From assembly GCF_009928685.1 (NCBI RefSeq), contig NZ_WWEO01000041.1, positions 434,001-498,000 of the forward strand: a stretch of DNA of 64,000 bases, written 5' to 3'. The DNA is from Mucilaginibacter agri. Its GTDB lineage: Bacteria > Bacteroidota > Bacteroidia > Sphingobacteriales > Sphingobacteriaceae. Positions 42,851 through 51,458 of the stretch are shown piece by piece. Position 1 is the stretch's first letter; each line of letters opens with the position of its first letter. The notes under the pieces were generated by a model, which saw nothing but the letters and a program-made list of their open reading frames with translations, was not told the DNA's origin and ran no database searches. The position numbers and the translations under genes are program-made.

Positions 42851-44623
42851 CTATTTATCAACGCTAAAAGCCGTTACCGCATCCAAAAACCAGGCGGCGT
42901 GGGGCAGCCATTGCTCGGTCCAGCGCCATTCATCGCCTTTATCTTCTTTCTTAAAATCTATGCCGCTACCATCCGCATTTCCTTCTTTGCCGGTGATGCC
43001 GTTAGAGATGCCCCCGCGTTGCGAACCATGCCCAAAGTTGGAACTCATATAGGGCACATTATTTTTACCGAATTTGTACATAAAGCACATGGCGTAAGGG
43101 TTGCAACCCAATATCCACGAGAGTTGCTGCGAAGCATACACTGCCAGCGAATCTTTACGCGCCTGGTTATGATCGGCGGCGTACAATATTTTGCTACCCT
43201 CAATTGCGGCGGTAGCCAAAGAGCCAAGGCGGGCATTTTCGCCCTGCCACCACCAGCCGGTTTCATTTTCGTGAGGGATAAAAAAGCCTTCTCTAATCTC
43301 GTCTTTTAATCTGAAGGTTTGACGTGCATAACCAAATGGATTAACAACATCATTAGTAACGTGCAGGTTATACTCCAGTGCTTTCCGAATAGTATTTGTA
43401 GCTGCACTGCGCAAAGCCGGGTCACTTTCTTTGCCTAAGTACCGGCATAGGGCAACAACAGGCAAACCCGCATCAGATGCATGCCAATACGGGCGACTGC
43501 CGTCGTCGGCAATGAAGTAACCTTCGGGGGCTAAGCGTTTTTCTAAATTTGCTGCTCGCTTGCGGGCCTCTGCGCGATACTGTACCTCGTTGGTAGCGTT
43601 CCATAATTCGGTGGCTGCCATCAGGGCGCAGTAATCGTCTATGATGTTCTCTTTGCCGTCATCGTCGTATTTGGTGTTGTTTACCAGCAGGTGTGCAAAG
43701 GCACGCCTGGCTGCGGCCAGGTATTGTTGCTGAGTATACTCGCCATGTTTGCTCCAACGCGATACCCGGGCCAGTGCAGCTATAGCCATTCCTCCACCCT
43801 CACGAAAGGCACATTGATATTGATCAGTAGTAACACTATTGGCAAGCAGGCCAACCACGCGGCGTGCATCAGGATTTTTATTGAAGTAACTGAACACGAT
43901 CATGCGGAAATAGCCATCTTTAGATAGAGCCCGCATCATGTAGTCCGCTCCGTATAGCGCTTCATTTCGCAACGAGTCCTGCACCTTTAAATTGGCCATT
44001 AGTTTGGGCAAACGTTCGGCTGTGTTTATCATAGACCAGGTTACCAACGGAATTTGCTGAGGCGACATAAAGTTGGCATAGGCGAGATGCGAAAAGTATT
44101 TACTCACATCGCCCGAGGCATCGCACCAGCCACCACGCATATCAACCCGCTCGTTGCTGCCAAAAAGCAGCACCTGCTTATCTGCATTGAGCTCGGCTGG
44201 GGTAGTGGCTCGTTGGTTATGGTAATAATGAATAATAGATGGAATGGTGAGTTGAGCCAGTGCATTATCATCTATCGCAAAACCAGTTGATGTGGTAAGC
44301 GCATTACCCACGCTGGTGCTGATCTTATAATTCCCTTTTAATTTAACTGACGAGAAATCGGCGTAGTAATAAAACTTGCCGGGCGTCCAGTCATCCACCT
44401 GCATGGGGCCGCTTAGCACGCCGGTAAATACAGTTTTATTGGTGGCGGTATTGATGAGGCTGAAAACGCTTTTGCGGGTCAGTTTTTCATCAAGGCCAAC
44501 CACTGCTATTTTGGGTGCACCGCTATCGAAAGCCACCTGGTTTACAAATATTTCTGTCGAAGCCGAGGCTTGCAGACTTAACAGTATCGCAACAATTGCT
44601 AGTGCAGATCTTAATATTTTCAT
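42851..44623 (-). CDS. GH9-family glycoside hydrolase, secreted
   Basis: A 590-residue enzyme. A signal peptide (A-L-A-I-V-A-I-L-L-S-L-Q-A-S-A) and an Ig-like N-terminal domain (about 22-110, as in CelD-like GH9) precede the (alpha/alpha)6 barrel. The active site segment G-G-W-C-D-A-S-G-D-V-S-K-Y (near 165-178) has the Asp pair. A late H-E-N-E-T-G-W-W-W and N-P-Y-A-M-C-F sit near the other catalytic face. The enzyme is likely an endoglucanase or exo-acting cello- or glucosaminidase. It follows the ThuA-like gene by 20 bp and probably shares its transcript. Confidence 0.9.
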   Translation of the reverse strand: MKILRSALAIVAILLSLQASASTEIFVNQVAFDSGAPKIAVVGLDEKLTRKSVFSLINTATNKTVFTGVLSGPMQVDDWTPGKFYYYADFSSVKLKGNYKISTSVGNALTTSTGFAIDDNALAQLTIPSIIHYYHNQRATTPAELNADKQVLLFGSNERVDMRGGWCDASGDVSKYFSHLAYANFMSPQQIPLVTWSMINTAERLPKLMANLKVQDSLRNEALYGADYMMRALSKDGYFRMIVFSYFNKNPDARRVVGLLANSVTTDQYQCAFREGGGMAIAALARVSRWSKHGEYTQQQYLAAARRAFAHLLVNNTKYDDDGKENIIDDYCALMAATELWNATNEVQYRAEARKRAANLEKRLAPEGYFIADDGSRPYWHASDAGLPVVALCRYLGKESDPALRSAATNTIRKALEYNLHVTNDVVNPFGYARQTFRLKDEIREGFFIPHENETGWWWQGENARLGSLATAAIEGSKILYAADHNQARKDSLAVYASQQLSWILGCNPYAMCFMYKFGKNNVPYMSSNFGHGSQRGGISNGITGKEGNADGSGIDFKKEDKGDEWRWTEQWLPHAAWFLDAVTAFSVDK

Positions 44624-44643
44624 CGGTTTTAGGAGTTAGGTTA

Positions 44644-45405
44644 TTATCGGTGTGCGGCCCAAAATATCGCATTTCGGAAAAGTGTGGTATATGCTGTGTT
44701 GTCAAAAAGGTTGGGTGAGTGTCCCATAAAAATGTATAGATTTCGGGCTTTATAATGAGGATTGGTCCACGCTACCGGGTGGTCGCCCATTTTAATATCG
44801 GAATTTGGGGTGTAGGTATTTTCGTCAACGCTTGCTATTACGTGTACGTTAGGCCGTGGGCTTTTATTGTACGTGTAAAACTCCTCTTGCTTGATAAGGA
44901 AAGACGCCGGTACGCCTTTCATTACGGGGTGTTGCGTATCTTCCACATTTACTTTTCCCTGTACAAAAGTTGCGATATAGTTTTTAAACTGTATACCACC
45001 CATAAATTGCGAAAACCATTGCCACATCGGATAGCCATCAAACTCGCCCAATAAGGTGGCGTGGTGAAATCCTATCCAACCGATGGTGCCTTGCTCAATA
45101 GCCTTTTCAAATGCGGCCACGGCTGGCGCTTTCCAGACGTAAGGGGCATAATCGAGTTGGATAAATAATTGATAGTGCGCCAAAAAGGCTTCATTTATTT
45201 TGTCGGTGTTCTGAATATAGTCAACGGCAAAGTTACTATCGATAGCTAGCTTATCGAGCCATACTTTGGCTACCTTAGAGTATTCTACATGATGACCGCC
45301 ATTTTCGTACAAGGCTAAAACATGAAAGCGTGGCGATTTACTGGTAGCCCTGGTGGCAACCATGCAAGCCAGAAATAAATAACAGAGCAGTAAAAGCTTC
45401 TTCAT
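44644..45405 (-). CDS. ThuA-domain protein (trehalose-utilisation-like), secreted
   Basis: A 253-residue protein with a signal peptide (L-L-C-Y-L-F-L-A-C-M-V-A-T-R-A) and a ThuA-type fold: L-A-L-Y-E-N-G-G-H-H-V-E-Y near residue 33, G-W-I-G-F-H-H-A-T-L in the middle, and V-A-W-T-N-P-H-Y-K-A-R-N-L-Y-I-F-M-G-H-S-P near the end. ThuA proteins resemble glutamine amidotransferase folds and often occur with sugar-degrading enzymes. The ATG at 45405 is chosen. It precedes the GH9 gene. Confidence 0.9.
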   Translation of the reverse strand: MKKLLLLCYLFLACMVATRATSKSPRFHVLALYENGGHHVEYSKVAKVWLDKLAIDSNFAVDYIQNTDKINEAFLAHYQLFIQLDYAPYVWKAPAVAAFEKAIEQGTIGWIGFHHATLLGEFDGYPMWQWFSQFMGGIQFKNYIATFVQGKVNVEDTQHPVMKGVPASFLIKQEEFYTYNKSPRPNVHVIASVDENTYTPNSDIKMGDHPVAWTNPHYKARNLYIFMGHSPNLFDNTAYTTLFRNAIFWAAHR

Positions 45406-45532
45406 AACGGTATTTAGGTAGCAGCCTGAAAAATAAATAAAAAAAATTGAAGCCGGCATAGGGGTAAAGTTTTAAGGGGATGTATTACAGATATAAAGCA
45501 ACCTGTAAGAAACAATTAAAAACCGAAGCGCT

Positions 45533-46213
45533 ATGATCATTGCATCTGTAATATGGCTTTTTAAAAAGTACGGACTGCCGTTTCTTATTAGCCACAATAT
45601 TTCTTTAGATATCCTGCTAAATATTTCGCGAAGGACAATTGTAGCAATTGCGCTGATGATTATCCCACCCGGCGCCTTTGCACAAGATCAGATACTAAAC
45701 TATAGCGTGTTGCACAATGGCAACACTGTTGGCCGTATGCAATTACAGCAAAAGCAGGATGGCGAGGACCTATACCTCAAGGTAACATCTGAAGTGAAGA
45801 TGCGCTTTATAATGAGTATCGCTGTAAATGTGCAGGAAGATTCGCACTATCGCAACGGTAAGCTCATTTGTTCGCACGTGTACCGCACGGTAAACGGCAA
45901 AGAGAAGGCCAATAAGTATACCAAGGCATCTGGCGATTGCTACCAACTGATTGATGATGGTAAAACCGGATCGCTCAATCAAAAACAAATAGGCACTAAT
46001 ATGACTATGCTCTACCTGCATGAACCTGCCGAAGGTACACAGATTTATTCGGATAATTTTCAGCAGTTCATCTTGGTAAAGAAAACCGATACCCATACCT
46101 ACCGCATTGATTTGCCCGACGGTAATTACAATTACTACACTTATACAAATGGCATTTGCAGCAAGGCCGAACTGCATCATTCGTTTTACAAAATCCAGAT
46201 CCAGTTAACTTAA
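45533..46213 (+). CDS. DUF6134-family exported protein
   Basis: A 226-residue protein. Its N-terminus includes a hydrophobic stretch (I-V-A-I-A-L-M-I-I-P-P-G-A-F-A-Q) that ends like a signal peptide near residue 50. The rest is strand-rich with Y-S-V-L-H-N-G-N-T-V-G and Y-R-I-D-L-P-D-G-N-Y-N-Y-Y-T-Y-T-N-G. This fits DUF6134 and a lipid-binding-like fold. The true start may lie inside (the first 30 residues are not typical). It lies 13 bp before the epimerase gene. Confidence 0.7.
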   Translation: MIIASVIWLFKKYGLPFLISHNISLDILLNISRRTIVAIALMIIPPGAFAQDQILNYSVLHNGNTVGRMQLQQKQDGEDLYLKVTSEVKMRFIMSIAVNVQEDSHYRNGKLICSHVYRTVNGKEKANKYTKASGDCYQLIDDGKTGSLNQKQIGTNMTMLYLHEPAEGTQIYSDNFQQFILVKKTDTHTYRIDLPDGNYNYYTYTNGICSKAELHHSFYKIQIQLT

Positions 46214-46226
46214 TCCTACACCCATC

Positions 46227-47213
46227 ATGAAAATATTAGTTACCGGCGCAACCGGGTTTATAGGGCGAAGTTTGAGCCTTTCCCTCGCCCAAAGCGGTTT
46301 AAAAGTTGTAGCCTTATGTCGCAATACCGATCACCCCTACCTGATTGATCATCCTAACATCACACCCATTAAAGGCGATATTTTAGATGTGCCTGGTTTA
46401 AAGAACGCTGTTATAGGTATCGATCAGGTTTATCATACCGCGGCACTTGCCAAAATGTGGTGCCGTAACAAAGACGATTATTATAACATCAACGTTATCG
46501 GCACCCGAAACCTGTTGAATGCCGCCGGCGAAGCGGGGGTTAAGAGAATTGTCTACACATCCACTTGCGGCGTTTGGGGGCCAACCATTAAACATCCTAT
46601 GCACGAAGACGATCCGCGGATAGATGGATTTGCCATTGACTATGAACGCACCAAATACCTGGCCGAAATAGAAGCCCGCAAGTTTGCCGAACAAGGGCTG
46701 GATGTAGTAACTGTAAACCCATCGCGTGTTTATGGCGAGGGTCCGGTTACCGATAGTAACACCGTGGGTAAAATGGTAAGCGGGTATTTAAAAGGCAGGT
46801 GGCGCATCATTCCAGGTAAGGGGGAGCAGGTTGCCAACTATGCTTATCTGGACGATGTGGTTAAGGGTCATATCGCAGCAATGGAGTTGGGTGTCTCAGG
46901 GCAACGTTATATTTTGGGTGGCGAGGATGTCAGCTTTAATACCTTCTTTAACACGCTTCAGTATGTTTCGGGCATGGAATACGGGATGGTGAAAATTCCG
47001 CAGAAACTGATTGAAGCTTACAGTCGGGCCGAGTGGTTAAAGGCTACGATCACCGGCATCCCGCCGGTGTTTTTGCCTGAGTTTGCGGAGCGTTTAAAAC
47101 GCGATCAAAAATATAGCAGTCAGAAAGCCATATCGCAACTCAACTACCATATTACGCCCTTTGAAGAAGGCCTGGCGCGCACCATAAACTATATTAAAAA
47201 AACATGCAATTAA
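46227..47213 (+). CDS. NAD-dependent epimerase/dehydratase (SDR extended)
   Basis: A 328-residue Rossmann protein: G-A-T-G-F-I-G-R-S-L near the start, T-S-T-C-G-V-W, and the active Y-E-R-T-K (YxxxK). C-terminal length fits an extended SDR of the 3-beta-HSD/HpnA-like type. Substrate not predictable; sterol-like, sugar or ketone chemistry are all possible. It overlaps the next SDR gene by 10 bp. Confidence 0.9.
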   Translation: MKILVTGATGFIGRSLSLSLAQSGLKVVALCRNTDHPYLIDHPNITPIKGDILDVPGLKNAVIGIDQVYHTAALAKMWCRNKDDYYNINVIGTRNLLNAAGEAGVKRIVYTSTCGVWGPTIKHPMHEDDPRIDGFAIDYERTKYLAEIEARKFAEQGLDVVTVNPSRVYGEGPVTDSNTVGKMVSGYLKGRWRIIPGKGEQVANYAYLDDVVKGHIAAMELGVSGQRYILGGEDVSFNTFFNTLQYVSGMEYGMVKIPQKLIEAYSRAEWLKATITGIPPVFLPEFAERLKRDQKYSSQKAISQLNYHITPFEEGLARTINYIKKTCN

Positions 47214-47992
47214 CAGCCATTGTAACCGGAGCAAGCGAAGGGCTGGGCAAATCATTTGCACTCGAACTGGCTTCAAGAAATATTGATTTGATACTGGTGT
47301 CGTTGCCGTTATCTGGCTTGCCGCAATTGGCAAACTATATCCGGCAAAACTACCAGGTAAGGGTGATGGAGTTTGAGTTGGATCTGACTGATGCTTCAAG
47401 TTATACTTTGCTATTTGATCAGCTTAATGAAAAAAAGGTTGTCGCCCACATTCTCATTAACAATGCAGGCTTGGGCAATTGGGATTGGTTTGAGGATCGA
47501 AGTATCGGTTTCTACAAAAAACAAATAGAGTTGAACGTGATAACCCCTGTGCTGCTCACCCGCTTGTTTTTAGCACAGCTGGATAGCAGTAAAACAGCCT
47601 ACTTGCTAAATGTGGGCAGTTTGGGCGGCCGTTTCTTGGTGCCCCGGAAACAGGTGTATGGCGCTACTAAATCTTTTATCAGCTACTTTACCCGTTGCCT
47701 GCAATTGGAGTTGGGTAGTGCCAATATCCGTATCAGTTTATTAAGCCCGGGTGGCATTAATACTAAACCCGAATTGCTGGTGCTTAATCACTCGCTAAAA
47801 GGTGTTGCACGGGCCACTATCACAGAACCCCACCGTGTTGCACAAGAAGCTATTACGGGGTTGCTGGCAGGTAAGCGGGAGATAATCCCCGGCCGGATCA
47901 ATCGATTATTGGTTGTGTTAAACGGCTTGCTGCCCGGCTTTGTGAAAGATATGATCATTAAGAATCGCTTAAAACCCATGCTAAAAGTTTGA
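47204..47992 (+). CDS. Short-chain dehydrogenase/reductase
   Basis: A 262-residue classical SDR with T-G-A-S-E-G-L-G-K-S (cofactor loop), N-N-A-G, and Y-G-A-T-K (YxxxK; active Tyr). It probably uses NADP(H). Overlap with the epimerase (10 bp) and with the sigma factor gene (4 bp) places it in one operon with the ECF cassette. Confidence 0.92.
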   Translation: MQLTAIVTGASEGLGKSFALELASRNIDLILVSLPLSGLPQLANYIRQNYQVRVMEFELDLTDASSYTLLFDQLNEKKVVAHILINNAGLGNWDWFEDRSIGFYKKQIELNVITPVLLTRLFLAQLDSSKTAYLLNVGSLGGRFLVPRKQVYGATKSFISYFTRCLQLELGSANIRISLLSPGGINTKPELLVLNHSLKGVARATITEPHRVAQEAITGLLAGKREIIPGRINRLLVVLNGLLPGFVKDMIIKNRLKPMLKV

Positions 47993-48639
47993 TAGTACAG
48001 CCATTAATATTATCGGAGAAACAGGTTATATTTGATTACAATAACCTATCTCCTAAATTGGAACAACGCGACAGCGGTCTTATTGGTTTAATAAAACAGG
48101 GAAACGAACAGGCCTTTGAAAAGGTATTTAAGCAATACTTTAAGGGCCTGCACGCCTATGCTTATACTTTTATGAAGGACGACGATCAAGCCGAAGAAAT
48201 TGTGCAGAACGTGTTTTGCCGCATATGGGAAAAACGCAGTCAGCTAAAAACGGATGGTTCATTAAAAGGCTATCTGTATCGCGCGGTGCATAACGAAAGC
48301 CTTAACTATTTAAAGCACCAAAAAACACGGGATGCGTTTCAGGTACATTATAATCAGTCGGGGGAGGCATTGGCTGGGCACGCTTCCGAAAAAGTATTGA
48401 CTGCCGAATTAGGGCAACACATACAAAAGGCGCTTGACGAACTGCCGCAACAATGCCGCACCATATTTCAGATGAGCAGGTTTGAACATCTGAAGTATCA
48501 GCAAATAGCAGATCAGCTTAATCTTTCGATAAAAACAGTAGAGAACCAGATGGGCAAAGCGTTAAAAATATTGCGGGTAAAGCTGGCTGAATTTTTACCA
48601 CTTGTTTTATTTTTCTTAACCGGTTTATTTAAAAAATGA
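47989..48639 (+). CDS. ECF-type RNA polymerase sigma factor
   Basis: A sigma-70 family ECF factor with region 2 (F-K-Q-Y-F-K-G-L-H-A-Y-A-Y, then Q-A-E-E-I-V-Q-N-V-F) and region 4 (L-P-Q-Q-C-R-T-I-F-Q-M-S-R-F-E-H-L-K-Y-Q-Q-I-A). No ATG lies before the sigma region. The start given is a TTG overlapping the SDR stop; a second TTG at 48058 is possible, so the N-terminus is uncertain. The extreme C-terminus is hydrophobic (F-L-P-L-V-L-F-F-L-T-G-L), unusual for a sigma factor. It is encoded with FecR and an STN-domain protein. Confidence 0.92.
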   Translation: MIVQPLILSEKQVIFDYNNLSPKLEQRDSGLIGLIKQGNEQAFEKVFKQYFKGLHAYAYTFMKDDDQAEEIVQNVFCRIWEKRSQLKTDGSLKGYLYRAVHNESLNYLKHQKTRDAFQVHYNQSGEALAGHASEKVLTAELGQHIQKALDELPQQCRTIFQMSRFEHLKYQQIADQLNLSIKTVENQMGKALKILRVKLAEFLPLVLFFLTGLFKK

Positions 48640-49607
48640 ATAGCCCCGATAACCATATAACAGATGATTTGCTGGTGAAATACCTGGCAGGTGAAGCTAG
48701 CCCCGAGGAGGCAACAAATGCCGAACTATGGATAAACGCAAGCGAAACCAACAAAAAATACTATACCCATTTTAAACTGATTTGGGACGAAAGCGAGGGC
48801 GTTGGCGCTAACAGAAATGTTGATGAAAATGCAGCCTGGGCGAGGCTACAAAGCCGAATGGCCATAGCACATGGTAATCATAAGCCAAAATCGAAGATAA
48901 AGAATCGTTGGATACAGTTGGCCGCTTCGATAGTTCTGGTATGCCTGATCGGGTACATTATGCGCAACCAGTCGGAAAGTAATAAAATGATCAGTAGGTC
49001 GAGCGGTGTCAATGTGGTTGACGAACATTTGTCAGATGGTTCGGTGGTTACGTTGAACAGTAATTCAGAACTCTCGTACCCATCTCGGTTCAAGGGCAAC
49101 GAGCGGCCGGTTAAGTTAAGTGGTGAGGCCTTTTTTAAAATAGCGCCCGATAAAACCAAGCCCTTTATTATCAGTATAAAAAATGTAACGGTTCGCGTAG
49201 TGGGAACGTCTTTTGACGTAAAGAACAGTAAAGGGAAAACCGAAGTGACTGTAGAAACCGGTATAGTTAAGGTAAGCGCCCATGGGCAGGAAGTACTGCT
49301 GCATCCCGGCGAAAAGGTGATTGCTGATGAAGCCGGTACGCAGCTACTAAAAAATGAAAGTAAAGGCAAGCTGTACAACTATTACATTACCAAAGAACTG
49401 GTATGCGATAATACCCCGCTGCACGAACTGGTAGATAAATTGAACGAAGTTTATAACGCACAGATTAAAATTGCTAACCCCAAACTAAATAACCTGCCAA
49501 TAACGGTTGTATTTAAACAACAACCTTTAGACCAGGTGTTGAAAGTAATTGCCGAAACTTTTAATGTGCAAGTAGCACATGAAGGTAACACCATTCTTCT
49601 GAAATAA
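48636..49607 (+). CDS. FecR-type anti-sigma factor
   Basis: A 323-residue protein with a cytoplasmic N-terminal part (to about residue 88), one transmembrane helix (I-Q-L-A-A-S-I-V-L-V-C-L-I-G-Y), and a FecR periplasmic domain (V-V-T-L-N-S-N-S-E-L-S-Y-P, V-G-T-S-F-D-V-K). A C-terminal domain resembles STN (L-D-Q-V-L-K-V-I-A-E-T-F). The start overlaps the sigma stop (ATGA). It should hold the ECF factor inactive until a signal from the outer membrane. Confidence 0.93.
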   Translation: MNSPDNHITDDLLVKYLAGEASPEEATNAELWINASETNKKYYTHFKLIWDESEGVGANRNVDENAAWARLQSRMAIAHGNHKPKSKIKNRWIQLAASIVLVCLIGYIMRNQSESNKMISRSSGVNVVDEHLSDGSVVTLNSNSELSYPSRFKGNERPVKLSGEAFFKIAPDKTKPFIISIKNVTVRVVGTSFDVKNSKGKTEVTVETGIVKVSAHGQEVLLHPGEKVIADEAGTQLLKNESKGKLYNYYITKELVCDNTPLHELVDKLNEVYNAQIKIANPKLNNLPITVVFKQQPLDQVLKVIAETFNVQVAHEGNTILLK

Positions 49608-49610
49608 TTT

Positions 49611-51347
49611 ATGGTTATTGCTGCTGCTAAATACAGGATCTTAACGTTAATCCTTATGCTATTGGTGTGTACGTACGCCAACGCGCAGGGCGTGTTGCAG
49701 AAAAGCATTACCATTAATGCAAGTCAACAACGTTTGGGTACAGTATTGCATTTAATGGAGCAGCGGGGCAACTTTACCTTCTCCTACAACAGCAACCTGG
49801 TGCCGAAAGACAGTTTGGTGAACTTACATATCGCAAATCAATCGGTCAAGTCAGCGCTTGATCAACTATTAAGTAATCGCTTTGAATATCGAGAAGCCCA
49901 GAACTTTATCATCCTGCGATATGCACCTTCCCGGTTGACGCTTACTACAGATAAGGTGATGAACGAAGATCATAGCTATCACATCAGCGGGTTTATTATT
50001 AATGAACAAAACGGCCAGAAGTTAGCCAACGCCAGCGTGTACGACAGGCGTACGTTGCAATCCGCCTTAACAGATCAGAACGGCTACTTCGATATCAAAC
50101 TGAAGAATGAGGTGCAGCCAATAACCTTAACCATCAGCAAAGAAAATTACCGGGATACTACGGTTACCTTCTTGTCCGACGTAACTATTAATGGCACATC
50201 CGGCGATAATGAATTCACTTATCTGCCTGGTGATCTTTCGCGGTTAGATCAGACAGGCTTGGGGCGTTTCTTTATTTCCACTAAACAGCAAATTCAGGCT
50301 GTGAATTTAGGCGGGTTAATTACCCGTCAGCCGTTCCAGGCATCTATTGTGCCCGGGTTAAGTTCGCATGGCTCGCTGAGCGGGCAGGTGGTTAACAAAG
50401 TATCGTTAAACCTTGCGGGTGGCTACAACGCTGGCGTAAATGGTGCCGAAGTTGGCGGTGTGTTTAACCTCGATCGTGGTGATGTTACCTTTTTTCAAAT
50501 GGCTACCGTGTTTAACGAAGTGGGCGGCACCATGAGCGGTATCCAATTGGCCGGGGCCTTTAATCATGTGCTTTCCGGAGTAAAAGGGTTTCAGTTTGGT
50601 GGTGGGTTTAATTTTGCAGAAGGAAGGCTTAATGGTGTGCAGTTAGCCATTGGCCTAAACCGCAGCAAACAGATGGAAGGGGTGCAGGCTTCTGTTGCGA
50701 TGAACATTGCAACGGGGGATGCAGAAGGCGGACAAATTGCGCTTGGCAACATAGCCCAGGGAAAATTCAGCGGGGTTCAGTTCGGCCCCTTGTTTAATTA
50801 CGCGCGCAATCTGCGCGGTGTACAATTCGGGCTTATCAATATATCGGATACCTCGTCGGGCGCCAGCATTGGCCTTATTAATTTAGTGAGGCATGGGTAT
50901 CATCGCATCGTAATCAATACTAACGAAACCGTAGATGCCAACCTGTTGTACAAAACAGGCACGGCTATGCTGCACAACATCGTGTTGGTGGGTGCTGATC
51001 TATCCGGTAATAAAAAGCTTTACGAGGGCGGCCTTGGCTTTGGTAACCAGATCAATGTTTTTAAGTGGCTGGCGTTGAACACGGAGATCAGCACCCGGTA
51101 CCTTTATCAGGGCGATACCAAATACACCAACCTGCTCAACCGGTTGGATGTCGGCATAAATATTAAGTTGGGGCGTTCATTAAGTATTATCGGCGGCCCA
51201 TCTTACAACTATTATTATTCCGACCAAAAACAGGCCATTAATGGCTATGCCTATGTCAAAGATGAGTCCAATCATCACTCAACTAGCAATACATATTTTA
51301 CCCGCTGGCTAGGTTGGACGGCTGGAATTACACTCTTTAATTATTGA
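49611..51347 (+). CDS. STN plus carboxypeptidase-regulatory-like domain protein without TonB barrel
   Basis: A 578-residue exported protein. After a signal peptide (L-I-L-M-L-L-V-C-T-Y-A-N-A-Q), residues about 30-105 form an STN domain (R-L-G-T-V-L-H-L-M-E-Q, N-L-V-P-K-D-S-L-V). Residues about 122-200 resemble a CarboxypepD_reg-like beta sandwich (I-S-G-F-I-I-N-E-Q-N-G-Q-K-L-A-N-A-S-V). The rest contains repeats of G-V-Q-(F/L)-(G/A) type in surface-repeat style (e.g. G-V-K-G-F-Q-F-G-G-G-F-N-F-A), ending in strands. No TonB plug or 22-strand barrel is present. It may act as a signal input for the ECF/FecR pair. Confidence 0.8.
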   Translation: MVIAAAKYRILTLILMLLVCTYANAQGVLQKSITINASQQRLGTVLHLMEQRGNFTFSYNSNLVPKDSLVNLHIANQSVKSALDQLLSNRFEYREAQNFIILRYAPSRLTLTTDKVMNEDHSYHISGFIINEQNGQKLANASVYDRRTLQSALTDQNGYFDIKLKNEVQPITLTISKENYRDTTVTFLSDVTINGTSGDNEFTYLPGDLSRLDQTGLGRFFISTKQQIQAVNLGGLITRQPFQASIVPGLSSHGSLSGQVVNKVSLNLAGGYNAGVNGAEVGGVFNLDRGDVTFFQMATVFNEVGGTMSGIQLAGAFNHVLSGVKGFQFGGGFNFAEGRLNGVQLAIGLNRSKQMEGVQASVAMNIATGDAEGGQIALGNIAQGKFSGVQFGPLFNYARNLRGVQFGLINISDTSSGASIGLINLVRHGYHRIVINTNETVDANLLYKTGTAMLHNIVLVGADLSGNKKLYEGGLGFGNQINVFKWLALNTEISTRYLYQGDTKYTNLLNRLDVGINIKLGRSLSIIGGPSYNYYYSDQKQAINGYAYVKDESNHHSTSNTYFTRWLGWTAGITLFNY

Positions 51348-51458
51348 TTAATAGTTGGTTATGAAATTATATTTAAAAATATTTTTATAATTGAATAAAT
51401 ATATCTTACATTGTGTCACTCTTACACAAAGGTAGAGTATAAACCAATTAAAACTATT

